This document shows positions 18,963 to 28,027 of a stretch of 64,000 bases of DNA, piece by piece. Each line of letters starts with the position of its first letter. Positions within the stretch are counted from its first letter, which is position 1. The DNA comes from Ignavibacteriota bacterium. GTDB lineage: Bacteria > Bacteroidota > Ignavibacteria > Ignavibacteriales > Melioribacteraceae. Location of the stretch: assembly GCA_016716225.1 (NCBI GenBank), contig JADJWT010000001.1, forward strand, positions 2,614,501-2,678,500, in the 5' to 3' direction. Under the pieces are notes generated by a model that made no database searches, was not told where the DNA came from, and worked only from the letters and a program-made list of their open reading frames with translations. Made by a program: the position numbers and the translations under genes.

Positions 18963-20309
18963 ATGACATCAGAAATATTAAATAGAACACAAAAAGTTAC
19001 TTGGCGAGAAAAATATAAGTCAAAAGTTTTTTCTTCAGATGATGCGCTTAAAGTTGTAAAATCCGGTGATAAAATTGTAATTCAACCCGGCTGCGCAGCG
19101 CCGATGGAACTTATAAAAGCCTTAGTTAGAAAAAAAGATGAACTTAGCGATGTATTATTATATCATATTTTAATTGTTGGCGATCTTCCTTACTTAGCTC
19201 CGGGAATGGAAAAACATTTTACTCATAAAGCTTTTTTCATTGGCGGAAATGCAAGAAAATCAGTAAACGAAGGAAGAGCAGAATTTATTCCAATTTTTCT
19301 TTCAGAAGTTACAATGTTGTTTAAACGTGGAGTAATTGTTCCGGATATTGCTTTAATAAATGTTTCTCCGCCTGATGAACATGGATTTTGCAGTTATGGA
19401 ATTGATGTTGGAAATATTAAAACTCCCGCTGAAAAAGCAAGAATAGTAATTGCACAAATTAATGATCAAATGCCGCGCGGTTTAGGAAATAGTTTTATTC
19501 ATTTAAACAAAATTGATTTTATTGTTGAACAAAGTGAACCATTAATGGAACTTCCACAAGTTGATCCAAATACTTCACAAAATATGTTGGCAAGTTATGA
19601 TAAAATTGGTCAGTATATTGCTGGAATGATTGAAGATGGATCAACGCTTCAAATGGGAATTGGTGCAATTCCGGATTCTGTAATGAAGAATTTAAAAAAT
19701 CATAAAGATTTAGGGATTCATACGGAAATGTTCAGCGATGGAATTATTGATTTGGTTGAATCCGGTGTAATTAATGGTGAGAAAAAAACTTTACATCCTG
19801 GGAAAATAATTGCCGGCTTTGTTCTCGGCACAAAAAGATCATTTAATTTTATAGATAATAATCCAATATTTGAATTTCATCCACAAGAATATATTAATAA
19901 TCCATTTATAATTGCTCAGAATAATAAAATGGTTGCAATTAATTCTGCATTGGAAATTGATTTAACCGGTCAAGTTTGTTCAGATTCAATTGGAACAAAA
20001 TTTTATAGCGGCATTGGCGGACAAGTTGATTTTATTAGAGGTGCGGCTCATTCAGAAGGAGGAAAACCAATTATTGCACTTCCATCAACTACTAAGGATG
20101 AAAAAATTTCTCGAATTGTACCAATTTTAAAACCGGGGGCGGGGGTAGTTACATCAAGAGGTGACGTTCATTTTGTTGTAACCGAGTACGGGGTTGCAAA
20201 TCTTTTTGGTAAAAGCATTCAAGAACGCGTAAAAGCGTTAATAAAAATTGCTCACCCAAAATTTAGAGATGAACTAACTAAATTTGCTAAAGAAACATAT
20301 TATATTTAG
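18963..20309 (+). CDS. Acetyl-CoA hydrolase/4-hydroxybutyrate CoA-transferase family protein
   Basis: 448 residues of the class I CoA-transferase/acetyl-CoA hydrolase family, moving CoA between acetyl-CoA and another acid (4-hydroxybutyrate, butyrate or succinate). An N-terminal lobe contains V-I-Q-P-G-C-A-A-P, and the second lobe has LQMGIGAIPDSV, then GIHTEMFSDG, whose Glu at about 255 is the likely covalent catalytic residue. The glycine loop GIGGQVDFIRGAAHSEGGKP and the ending V-V-T-E-Y-G-V-A-N-L-F-G-K are diagnostic. It starts 11 bases after ald, suggesting cotranscription in fermentation or amino-acid catabolism. Confidence 0.88.
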   Translation: MTSEILNRTQKVTWREKYKSKVFSSDDALKVVKSGDKIVIQPGCAAPMELIKALVRKKDELSDVLLYHILIVGDLPYLAPGMEKHFTHKAFFIGGNARKSVNEGRAEFIPIFLSEVTMLFKRGVIVPDIALINVSPPDEHGFCSYGIDVGNIKTPAEKARIVIAQINDQMPRGLGNSFIHLNKIDFIVEQSEPLMELPQVDPNTSQNMLASYDKIGQYIAGMIEDGSTLQMGIGAIPDSVMKNLKNHKDLGIHTEMFSDGIIDLVESGVINGEKKTLHPGKIIAGFVLGTKRSFNFIDNNPIFEFHPQEYINNPFIIAQNNKMVAINSALEIDLTGQVCSDSIGTKFYSGIGGQVDFIRGAAHSEGGKPIIALPSTTKDEKISRIVPILKPGAGVVTSRGDVHFVVTEYGVANLFGKSIQERVKALIKIAHPKFRDELTKFAKETYYI

Positions 20310-20315
20310 GAAAAT

Positions 20316-21011
20316 ATGATTGCAGTAATTGGCGATATCCACGGATGTTATTACACCCTAAAAGAATTGTATTCAAAAATTAAAAATTTATATCCTTCCG
20401 CAGAAATTTTTTCTGTTGGTGATTTATTAGACCGCGGACATTATTGTTTGGAATCAGTTGAATTTGTTAAAGAAAACGGAATAAAATTTACACCAGGTAA
20501 TCATGATTTAATGTTTACGCATTTCTTTAAATCACCCGGAAGTATTTTTGCAAGAACATGGATTCATAATGATAATGGTGAAACTTTAGCTGCTTATGAG
20601 TTTGAACCGGATAAAATTTGGGATCATATTGAATTTATTGAGCAACAACCGTATTGGTATAATCATGAAGATGCGTTTATAACACATGCTGGTTTTTCAT
20701 CATTTTATAAAAAATTTCTTAAAACCGGCTATAAAAAAGATTTAAACTTACTTGGTGAAATTATCGATCATGAAATTGAATCAGATCATGGAGTAATGTG
20801 GAATAGGGATAAACTTTTGGATTTAGGTAAACTTCAAATTGTGGGACATACCCATAATCTAGAAGCAAAAATTGATAAATCCGCGCATGCACTATACATA
20901 GATACTGGAGCTTTTAGAGGAAATAAATTAAGTGCGGCAATCGTTGAGCACAGCAAAATTATTGAGATTTTATCCGTTAATACTGTTCCAAAAGATATTC
21001 ATAAAATATAG
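20316..21011 (+). CDS. PPP-type metallophosphoesterase (PrpA/ApaH-like)
   Basis: 231 residues with the complete phosphoprotein-phosphatase motif set: G-D-I-H-G near residue 6, G-D-L-L-D-R-G near 38, G-N-H-D-L near 62, T-H-A-G-F in the middle and G-H-T-H near the C-terminal third. These coordinate two metal ions. Relatives dephosphorylate Ser/Thr phosphoproteins or cleave dinucleoside tetraphosphates; the sequence does not decide. Cytoplasmic. It follows the CoA-transferase by 6 bases. Confidence 0.87.
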   Translation: MIAVIGDIHGCYYTLKELYSKIKNLYPSAEIFSVGDLLDRGHYCLESVEFVKENGIKFTPGNHDLMFTHFFKSPGSIFARTWIHNDNGETLAAYEFEPDKIWDHIEFIEQQPYWYNHEDAFITHAGFSSFYKKFLKTGYKKDLNLLGEIIDHEIESDHGVMWNRDKLLDLGKLQIVGHTHNLEAKIDKSAHALYIDTGAFRGNKLSAAIVEHSKIIEILSVNTVPKDIHKI

Positions 21012-21143
21012 GCATATATTTTTGACTATTTAATTCGTTTGTTGATAATTAATATTGAAATAGATAATTTTCCATTCCTATTAAAAAGGAGGTTTTATAG
21101 CATAATTTTTTACAATAATTAAAATTCTCAATTATTAGGCTTT

Positions 21144-24100
21144 TTGTACAATTTGAATTTAGAGAATAAAAATAAAATAAATATATCATTTGCATCTCTG
21201 GTAGTTTTAATATTATCAGCTTTTGCTTTTATATTTGCTGCCAACTCAAACTCACCAAAGAATTTTGAAAGTGAAAACCAAAATTTAAATTTTGATGAAA
21301 TTATTTCTGACATTAGTAATTTACATCTAGAAGATTCCGATTCCACAAATTTATTTGGCTCTGATACTACAAGATTTGATTCGTTAAATTTTTCAAATAT
21401 GTATTATGATTCAACCAAATTTGATTCGATGAAACTTGACTCAACTTATCGTTTAAAGAATTTTAAATATGTAAGAACAGATAACAAATTTTTATCCTTA
21501 AAGCCGGAAAGAAAAATTGGCTTTTACGCTTATCCATCTGAAAGATTTGTGAAAAGAACAGTTGAATTAGATTCCACCGGAAGTTTTGTTATAATAAGGG
21601 AATTTATTGCGAATAATGAAATAAGATTTCCAATAAAAATCCCGATTGAAGAATATATTGAAATGCGTTTAAAAAATGTTGAAAGAGGTTCTTGGGAAAA
21701 TTTAGGTTATAAATATGAATTAAAAGAATCTGCTGATGATTTAGGTCAACTTATTAAAGATATTACAAATATAGAAATTCCGTTACCAAGTGTAGGAATC
21801 TTAAGCATATTTGGCCCGCCTAAAATAAGTTTAAAAATTTCAGGCGCGGTTGATATTCACGGAGCTTGGAGAAATGAAACAACAGAAGGTGTAACTGCAT
21901 CGCTTTTGGGAAATACAAGAAATGAACCAGATTTTAAACAACAAGTTCAAATTAATGTTAATGGTTTAATTGGCGATAAATTAACAATTGGTGCTGACTG
22001 GAACACAGAAAGAACATTTGAATATGAGAACCAGCTAAAGCTTAATTATAAAGGTTATAAGGATGAAATTGTTCAAAGTGTTGAAGCGGGAAATGTTTCT
22101 TTACAGACTTCGCCATTAGTTGGCGGCGGTGAAGCTTTATTTGGAATAAAAGCATTATTTCAATTTGGACCATTTAGTTTAACAGCTTTGGCATCACAAA
22201 AGAAAAGTGAAATTGAAGAAGTTGCAGTATCCGGTGGAACTCAAAAAAGTGAATTTGAAATTCATGCATATGATTATTCTCCAAATCATTATTTTGTTGA
22301 TATAGCTTATGCTGATCCAACTTTAAATTTATTCGAAAAATATTATGCAAATGCAAATCCCGTTGTAGATAACAGATATAAAATTAAAGAAATTGAAGTA
22401 TGGAAAACAACATCACAAAGAATTGATATTAGTAAAGAGCAAAAAGCAAATGCCTATATTGATCTTGATCCAAGAGAATCGGATACTTCGCTAACACTTT
22501 ATCCAAATTCTCTTAGAGAAATTACCGGAAATTCAATTCCAGGTAAAAGTATTATTGGAGGAAGATTCGTTCGAATGATAGAAGGTGTGGATTATGATGT
22601 AAATATTTATGCCGGTTTTATAAGTTTTAGAACACAAATTAATACCGAAGACGCAATTGCAGTTGCTTATAGAACTGAAGGTGAACCGGGAGCAGTTGAC
22701 AATTATTACGGAGAATTTTTAAAAGAATTTTCAGATACTTCATCAGTAATCGTTTTGAAATTAGTAAAGCCAGAAGATCTGCAACCCGGAGGAAGTTTTG
22801 AAGAAGCTTGGAAATTACAATTAAAAAATATTTATCCAATTGGCGGAAGAGATGTTAACAAAGAAGGATTTAAATTAGATATTAATTATCAAGTTCCGGG
22901 ACAAGAACCAGTTAGAGAACTGGAAGGAAAAAATATTTTAGAAACATTTGGGTTAGATTTAAGTGATGAAAGTGGAGGAGGAAATCCCGATGGAGCTTTT
23001 GATTTTGATCCTGGCAGAACAATTTTTACAAAAACCGGAGAAATAATTTTCCCAAAATTGCAGCCATTCGGAAGAGATTTTCCATTTGCAAAAGAACTTG
23101 CATATCAAGCTGTTTATGATACTACAGTAACTTATGCAAAAAATGATAAAGCACAAGATAAATTTATTATTATTGGTGAATATTCTGCTGCTGCATCATC
23201 TGTTTATAATATCGGATTTAATGTTGTTGAAAATTCTGTTAAAGTAAGTTTAGATGGAAGACCTTTAGAAAATGGAACTGATTATAGCGTTGATTATAAT
23301 ATTGGTCAAGTAATAATTAGAAATGCAGATGCATTAGTTCCAGGAGCTAATCTCAAAATTACTTACGAGAAAAATGATTTATTTCAACTTGCATCAAAAA
23401 CACTTTTAGGTTTTAGAGGAATTTATGATGTAAGCGAGAAAACCAAATTTGGTTTTTCTTATTTAAATTTAAATCAAACCACTCTTAGCGACAAAGTAAG
23501 AATTGGTGAAGAGCCGCTAAACAATTCTATTTTTGGTTTGGATTTTCAAACCGGAATTGATTTGCCATTTTTAACAAAAGGATTGGATTATCTAATCTCA
23601 ACGAAAGAAATGTCATCTTTCAATGTTAAAGGTGAATTTGCTTATATGAGTCCGGATCCAAATACAAAAAAGAGTAACATAAAAAGTGATAACGACCAAA
23701 GCATTGCTTACATTGATGATTTTGAAGGAGCAAAAAGAATTATACCTATTGGAGTTAACTATACCGGCTGGAAAGATATTAGTATTCCGGATTCAATACC
23801 CGGATTAGAGAATTTGGAAAATTCTGAAATTATGGAGCACAAAGCCCACAGTTACTGGTTTAATAGAATCCCATCAAGTATTAGAGTCGATTCTATTTGG
23901 GGTAACAGGAAAGATGCGCCAAGAAAAGATAATGATATTACAGTTATGGATTTTATTTTCAATCCAAGCAGAAGAGGAACCTATAATTATAACCCTAATT
24001 TAGACAACCGAGAAAGAAATTGGGGCGGAATGATGCGCGGACTTTCATCTTCAGCTGGAAATCTTGTTGAAGAAAATGTTGAATATATTGAATTTTGGGT

Positions 24101-27100
24101 TGATGTAATTGCTCCCGATCCAAATAAAAAGATTATCATTGATCTCGGTCAAATTAGTGAAGACATTGTACCTAACAATGTTTTTGATACAGAAGATAAA
24201 ATTGCAAATAATGATATTCTTGATGAAGGTGAAGATACCGGACTTGATGGACTTACAGATGCTCAAGAGATTGAACTTTATGGTGATGTTGATGGAAATG
24301 GAGATCCAAGTAATGATAACTTTACATATTCGCCGGGATCTTTTGATTATTCAACAATTAATGGTACAGAGGGAAATGCAAAATTAACCGATGTTGGCGG
24401 AAGACTTCCGGATGCTGAAGATTTAAAAGATAGAGATTATACGTTGGATAAAGTTAATAGTTATTTCAGATATGAAATTCCGCTCGATACTTCAAAACAA
24501 AACAATCCTTTCATAAGTGGAATTGGTGAAAAAAATTGGCGTCAATTCAGAATTCCGTTGAGACAACCTACAACTCAGATTGGAACCCCCACTTTAACAT
24601 TAGTTGAAGCAATTAGATTTTGGGTGAGTGGACTTGAATCAACTATGAGAGTAAGATTTGCAGAAATGAATTTAGTTGGAAATCAATGGCAGAAAGTTAT
24701 TATTCCAGGTAAGGTAAGTGAGAATGATACAACACTTGAAATTGCAACTATCAATTATGAAGATGATCCAAGTTACATTAGTCCTCCCGGAGTTACAAGA
24801 GAACGAGATAGAACTCAAACTGAAGAAGTTATTTATAAAAATGAACAAGCATTAAAGTTAAGCATTAGCAAACTTAAAGATGGAGAGAATAGAGAAATTG
24901 TAAAATATTTATTTAAACCTCTTGATGTTTTTGACTATAAAGAAATGAAATTATTTATTCGCGGTGATCAAAATGATCTGCCGGGATCAATTTCATATTA
25001 TGAAGATGAAAATAATTACGGTACGGAAGTTTATTTTAGATTCGGTACTGATACTTCGCACTTTTATGAATATCGAATGCCGGTTACAAAAGGTGATCCC
25101 TTAAAAAATGGTTGGAGTGAAATTTCAATATTATTTGAAAAATTAACTGCTATTAAACAAGTAAGAACAGATGTTACTGAATATTATTCAGAAGCTGTTG
25201 AAGGACTTGCTGGTCATTCATTTGGTGTTAAAGGAAATCCATCTTTAACTAAAGTAAATTATTTTTCGTTCGGAATAATTAATCCAAACAATAAAGGTAT
25301 AACTACTGGTGATGTTTCCGGTGAAATTTGGGTTAATGAATTAAGAGTTTTAGGCGCTGATGATACTCCAGGTATGGCATACAGCGGTTCAACACAATTT
25401 AAATTGGCAGATTTGTTAACTGTGAGTTTAAACGCAAGTAAAACTGATCCATATTTTCATAAATTAAGTCAACGATTCGGCTCTCGAGTTGATAATTCAA
25501 GCTGGAGCGGATCGGTAAATTTGGATGTGCTAAAATTCATTCCATGGAATTTAACCGGTAGCAGTCTAAGTGTAAATTATGCTAGATCGGAAACAGTCTC
25601 TAAACCTTTATATGTGCCGGGAACTGATATAAATGTTGATGAAGCTGTAAAGTTAGAAACTGAAAAATTAACAAGAAACGGTTTAAGCGAAACTGAAGCA
25701 CAAAATATTGCAGATGAAACAATTAGAAAAACTTCACAATCTTTAAATATTTCAGATACTTGGTCGCTATCAAGCATTAAATTTAAATTGCCGAGCAAAA
25801 GTTGGTATATAGAAGACATTATAAATAATTTACAATTTTCTTTCAGTTTTAATAAAACATACAGCAGAAATCCGCAAATGATTTTTTCGAGCGGATGGCA
25901 GTGGAACGGAAGCGGAAAATATGCACTTAACTTCAGTAAAGAGAATTATATTTTTGCAGCAGATATTCCATTATTAGGAAGCTTAATTGAACTATTTAAA
26001 GATTATAAAAATGTAAAAATCTATTTTTCACCCCAAACATTTTCAACGGGACTTTCAGCTTCTCGAAGAAACTCAGCAAGTTTAAGTCGGCAAGAAAGTG
26101 CTGCAATAAATACTCAAAGGGATTTTACTGCAAAAAGAGATTTTGGATTCAATTGGAAAATTACTGAAGGTGGACTTTTAAATTTAGGAATTGGATACAA
26201 TGTAAACGTTGCCTCATCATTTGCACACTTACTTACTATTGATGATTTGGGCAGACCGGAAAGTGATGTTTGGAGAGATATTTTAAATGGACAATATTTC
26301 GGGAAAGATTACAGTTATACGCAAAGCTTCAATCTAAAAACTGATCCAAAATTACCACAGTTATGGGATTTGAATAAATATTTGAATATTACACTTGGTT
26401 TTACAAATTCATATAATTGGCAGAATAATTTTAAGCAAGATACATTGGGTAGAAGCGGCGGATTTTCAAATAATATTCGTGCTGGATTAAGTATTAAACT
26501 AAAATCCTTAACCGCACCATTGTTCATGGAAGAGAAAGTTGTTGGTACTTCAGGAAATGCAAATGCAAGAAATCAAGCAAGAGGAAATGTAAGGAAACCG
26601 TCAAATGTAAAAACTGTAAGCGAAGATTCTGATGAAACAGAAAAATCGGAACAAGAAGAATCAGAAAAAGAAGAAATAGAAAAAGGACAAACAGACGAAC
26701 GAAGAGATGAAAATAAAAAAGAAAAATTAGTTGTTGATGAATTAGAAATTGATTCTATTAAAACCGAACCGGGGACACCAATTTTTTCTACTGCGTTAAA
26801 TTATTTAAAACTCGCATCCAAATGGTTATTTTTTGACTATGAAAATATTAGTATGGATTTTTCTCAATCTGTTTCTGCAAGTGGAAGTGGAATTAAAGCT
26901 AAAGGAACCGGATTTACAAATTTTTGGGGGCTACAATCAATTGATGAAAATGGACCATCAAGATCTTTTATGCTTGGATTAAGTAGAAATATTGGTCCAC
27001 GCGCACCAAATGGGAATTTATCGGATAACTTTTCCGAAAAAAACTCCTTTGATATTAAAACTTCCAGACCTTTATGGGAAGGAGCTACAGTAAGCTTAAA

Positions 27101-28022
27101 CTGGAATGTCGGTTGGGGAATGAATAAAACCACAAGAATTACAACAGATGAATTTGGTAATGTTCAAATTAATGATATCACCTCAACCGGAACTTTGGAT
27201 AAATCTTATATGTTTTTACCAATATTCTTTTCAAACTCTGGAATTTCTGAAGTTTATAAACTTTACCAAGCAGATAAAAATAAAAATATTGCAAAAGCTT
27301 TTGAAGATGGATTTGAGAGCATGCCGCTATTAGAAAATATTCCAATTTTAAAAGAATTTTCTAAATATATTCCTAGAGCAAATTGGCGATTGGATTGGCG
27401 TGGTTTGGAAAAGTTTGAATTTCTAAAAGGAATTGCGAAATCAGTATCGCTAAATCATGCATATAATTCTTCATATACGGAAGGTTGGAAAGTTGATCCA
27501 GATGGAAAGAAACAAACTCAAACACAAAGAATTAATTACGGTTTTGCACCACTTCTTGGTATGAACGTTACATTTGATAATATTTGGGGCGGAAACTTAA
27601 CAAGTGCAGTTAAATATTCAACAAAATCAAGTTTCGATCTCGGGATTACAACAAGAAATATTACAGAATCTTTTACACGGGATATTAATATTACGGCAAG
27701 TTTTTCAAAAGCTGGATTTTCACTTCCTATGTTTGGTTTGGATTTAAAGAATGATATCGAAATGTCTTTATCATACACTAGTGCGCAAAACTCTGTTGTA
27801 ATTTTTGAAATGGATACTGAAGAATTTAGCGAAAAAGGAAAACCGCAAGATGGTACAACAAGAACAATTATTGAACCAAGAATAAAATATACATTAAGTT
27901 CAAAAGTTACACTTTCGATATTTTACAAACGTACAGCCGTTGAGCCTGAAGGAGCTTCAAGAATTCCTCCAACCACAACAAATGAAGCTGGTTTGGATGT
28001 TCACATAGCAATTCAACCATAA
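21144..28022 (+). CDS. sprA: SprA, type IX secretion system outer-membrane translocon
   Basis: 2292 residues from TTG at 21144; a second TTG at 21153 is equally possible and no ATG precedes the signal helix (about residues 13-32). SprA forms a huge (36-strand in Flavobacterium) barrel that releases folded cargo. Visible: the N-terminal SprA/gliding-motility domain with P-I-K-I-P repeats, the SprA core E-R-N-W-G-G-M-M-R-G-L-S near 955-967 followed by EYIEFWVDVI, and a long alternating-strand C-terminal half ending with a last strand of about AGLDVHIAIQP. An Asp/Glu/Lys-rich insert sits at about 1815-1870. The closest ribosome-like site (AAAAAGGAGG at about 21084-21093) is some 50 bases away. 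PorX follows after 5 bases. Confidence 0.93.
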   Translation: MYNLNLENKNKINISFASLVVLILSAFAFIFAANSNSPKNFESENQNLNFDEIISDISNLHLEDSDSTNLFGSDTTRFDSLNFSNMYYDSTKFDSMKLDSTYRLKNFKYVRTDNKFLSLKPERKIGFYAYPSERFVKRTVELDSTGSFVIIREFIANNEIRFPIKIPIEEYIEMRLKNVERGSWENLGYKYELKESADDLGQLIKDITNIEIPLPSVGILSIFGPPKISLKISGAVDIHGAWRNETTEGVTASLLGNTRNEPDFKQQVQINVNGLIGDKLTIGADWNTERTFEYENQLKLNYKGYKDEIVQSVEAGNVSLQTSPLVGGGEALFGIKALFQFGPFSLTALASQKKSEIEEVAVSGGTQKSEFEIHAYDYSPNHYFVDIAYADPTLNLFEKYYANANPVVDNRYKIKEIEVWKTTSQRIDISKEQKANAYIDLDPRESDTSLTLYPNSLREITGNSIPGKSIIGGRFVRMIEGVDYDVNIYAGFISFRTQINTEDAIAVAYRTEGEPGAVDNYYGEFLKEFSDTSSVIVLKLVKPEDLQPGGSFEEAWKLQLKNIYPIGGRDVNKEGFKLDINYQVPGQEPVRELEGKNILETFGLDLSDESGGGNPDGAFDFDPGRTIFTKTGEIIFPKLQPFGRDFPFAKELAYQAVYDTTVTYAKNDKAQDKFIIIGEYSAAASSVYNIGFNVVENSVKVSLDGRPLENGTDYSVDYNIGQVIIRNADALVPGANLKITYEKNDLFQLASKTLLGFRGIYDVSEKTKFGFSYLNLNQTTLSDKVRIGEEPLNNSIFGLDFQTGIDLPFLTKGLDYLISTKEMSSFNVKGEFAYMSPDPNTKKSNIKSDNDQSIAYIDDFEGAKRIIPIGVNYTGWKDISIPDSIPGLENLENSEIMEHKAHSYWFNRIPSSIRVDSIWGNRKDAPRKDNDITVMDFIFNPSRRGTYNYNPNLDNRERNWGGMMRGLSSSAGNLVEENVEYIEFWVDVIAPDPNKKIIIDLGQISEDIVPNNVFDTEDKIANNDILDEGEDTGLDGLTDAQEIELYGDVDGNGDPSNDNFTYSPGSFDYSTINGTEGNAKLTDVGGRLPDAEDLKDRDYTLDKVNSYFRYEIPLDTSKQNNPFISGIGEKNWRQFRIPLRQPTTQIGTPTLTLVEAIRFWVSGLESTMRVRFAEMNLVGNQWQKVIIPGKVSENDTTLEIATINYEDDPSYISPPGVTRERDRTQTEEVIYKNEQALKLSISKLKDGENREIVKYLFKPLDVFDYKEMKLFIRGDQNDLPGSISYYEDENNYGTEVYFRFGTDTSHFYEYRMPVTKGDPLKNGWSEISILFEKLTAIKQVRTDVTEYYSEAVEGLAGHSFGVKGNPSLTKVNYFSFGIINPNNKGITTGDVSGEIWVNELRVLGADDTPGMAYSGSTQFKLADLLTVSLNASKTDPYFHKLSQRFGSRVDNSSWSGSVNLDVLKFIPWNLTGSSLSVNYARSETVSKPLYVPGTDINVDEAVKLETEKLTRNGLSETEAQNIADETIRKTSQSLNISDTWSLSSIKFKLPSKSWYIEDIINNLQFSFSFNKTYSRNPQMIFSSGWQWNGSGKYALNFSKENYIFAADIPLLGSLIELFKDYKNVKIYFSPQTFSTGLSASRRNSASLSRQESAAINTQRDFTAKRDFGFNWKITEGGLLNLGIGYNVNVASSFAHLLTIDDLGRPESDVWRDILNGQYFGKDYSYTQSFNLKTDPKLPQLWDLNKYLNITLGFTNSYNWQNNFKQDTLGRSGGFSNNIRAGLSIKLKSLTAPLFMEEKVVGTSGNANARNQARGNVRKPSNVKTVSEDSDETEKSEQEESEKEEIEKGQTDERRDENKKEKLVVDELEIDSIKTEPGTPIFSTALNYLKLASKWLFFDYENISMDFSQSVSASGSGIKAKGTGFTNFWGLQSIDENGPSRSFMLGLSRNIGPRAPNGNLSDNFSEKNSFDIKTSRPLWEGATVSLNWNVGWGMNKTTRITTDEFGNVQINDITSTGTLDKSYMFLPIFFSNSGISEVYKLYQADKNKNIAKAFEDGFESMPLLENIPILKEFSKYIPRANWRLDWRGLEKFEFLKGIAKSVSLNHAYNSSYTEGWKVDPDGKKQTQTQRINYGFAPLLGMNVTFDNIWGGNLTSAVKYSTKSSFDLGITTRNITESFTRDINITASFSKAGFSLPMFGLDLKNDIEMSLSYTSAQNSVVIFEMDTEEFSEKGKPQDGTTRTIIEPRIKYTLSSKVTLSIFYKRTAVEPEGASRIPPTTTNEAGLDVHIAIQP

Positions 28023-28027
28023 AAAAA

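Noticed and set aside
24109..24387. Alternate-frame ORF with Met/Leu-rich product within sprA
   Set aside because: The residue bias (Met, Leu, Ile) is a shifted reading of Asp/Gly/Asn codons; the SprA core frame is intact across this stretch.
21144..28022. Several long antisense or alternate-frame ORFs inside sprA
   Set aside because: They lie within a strongly supported coding frame, have no ribosome sites or domains, and look like translation shadows of an AT-rich gene.
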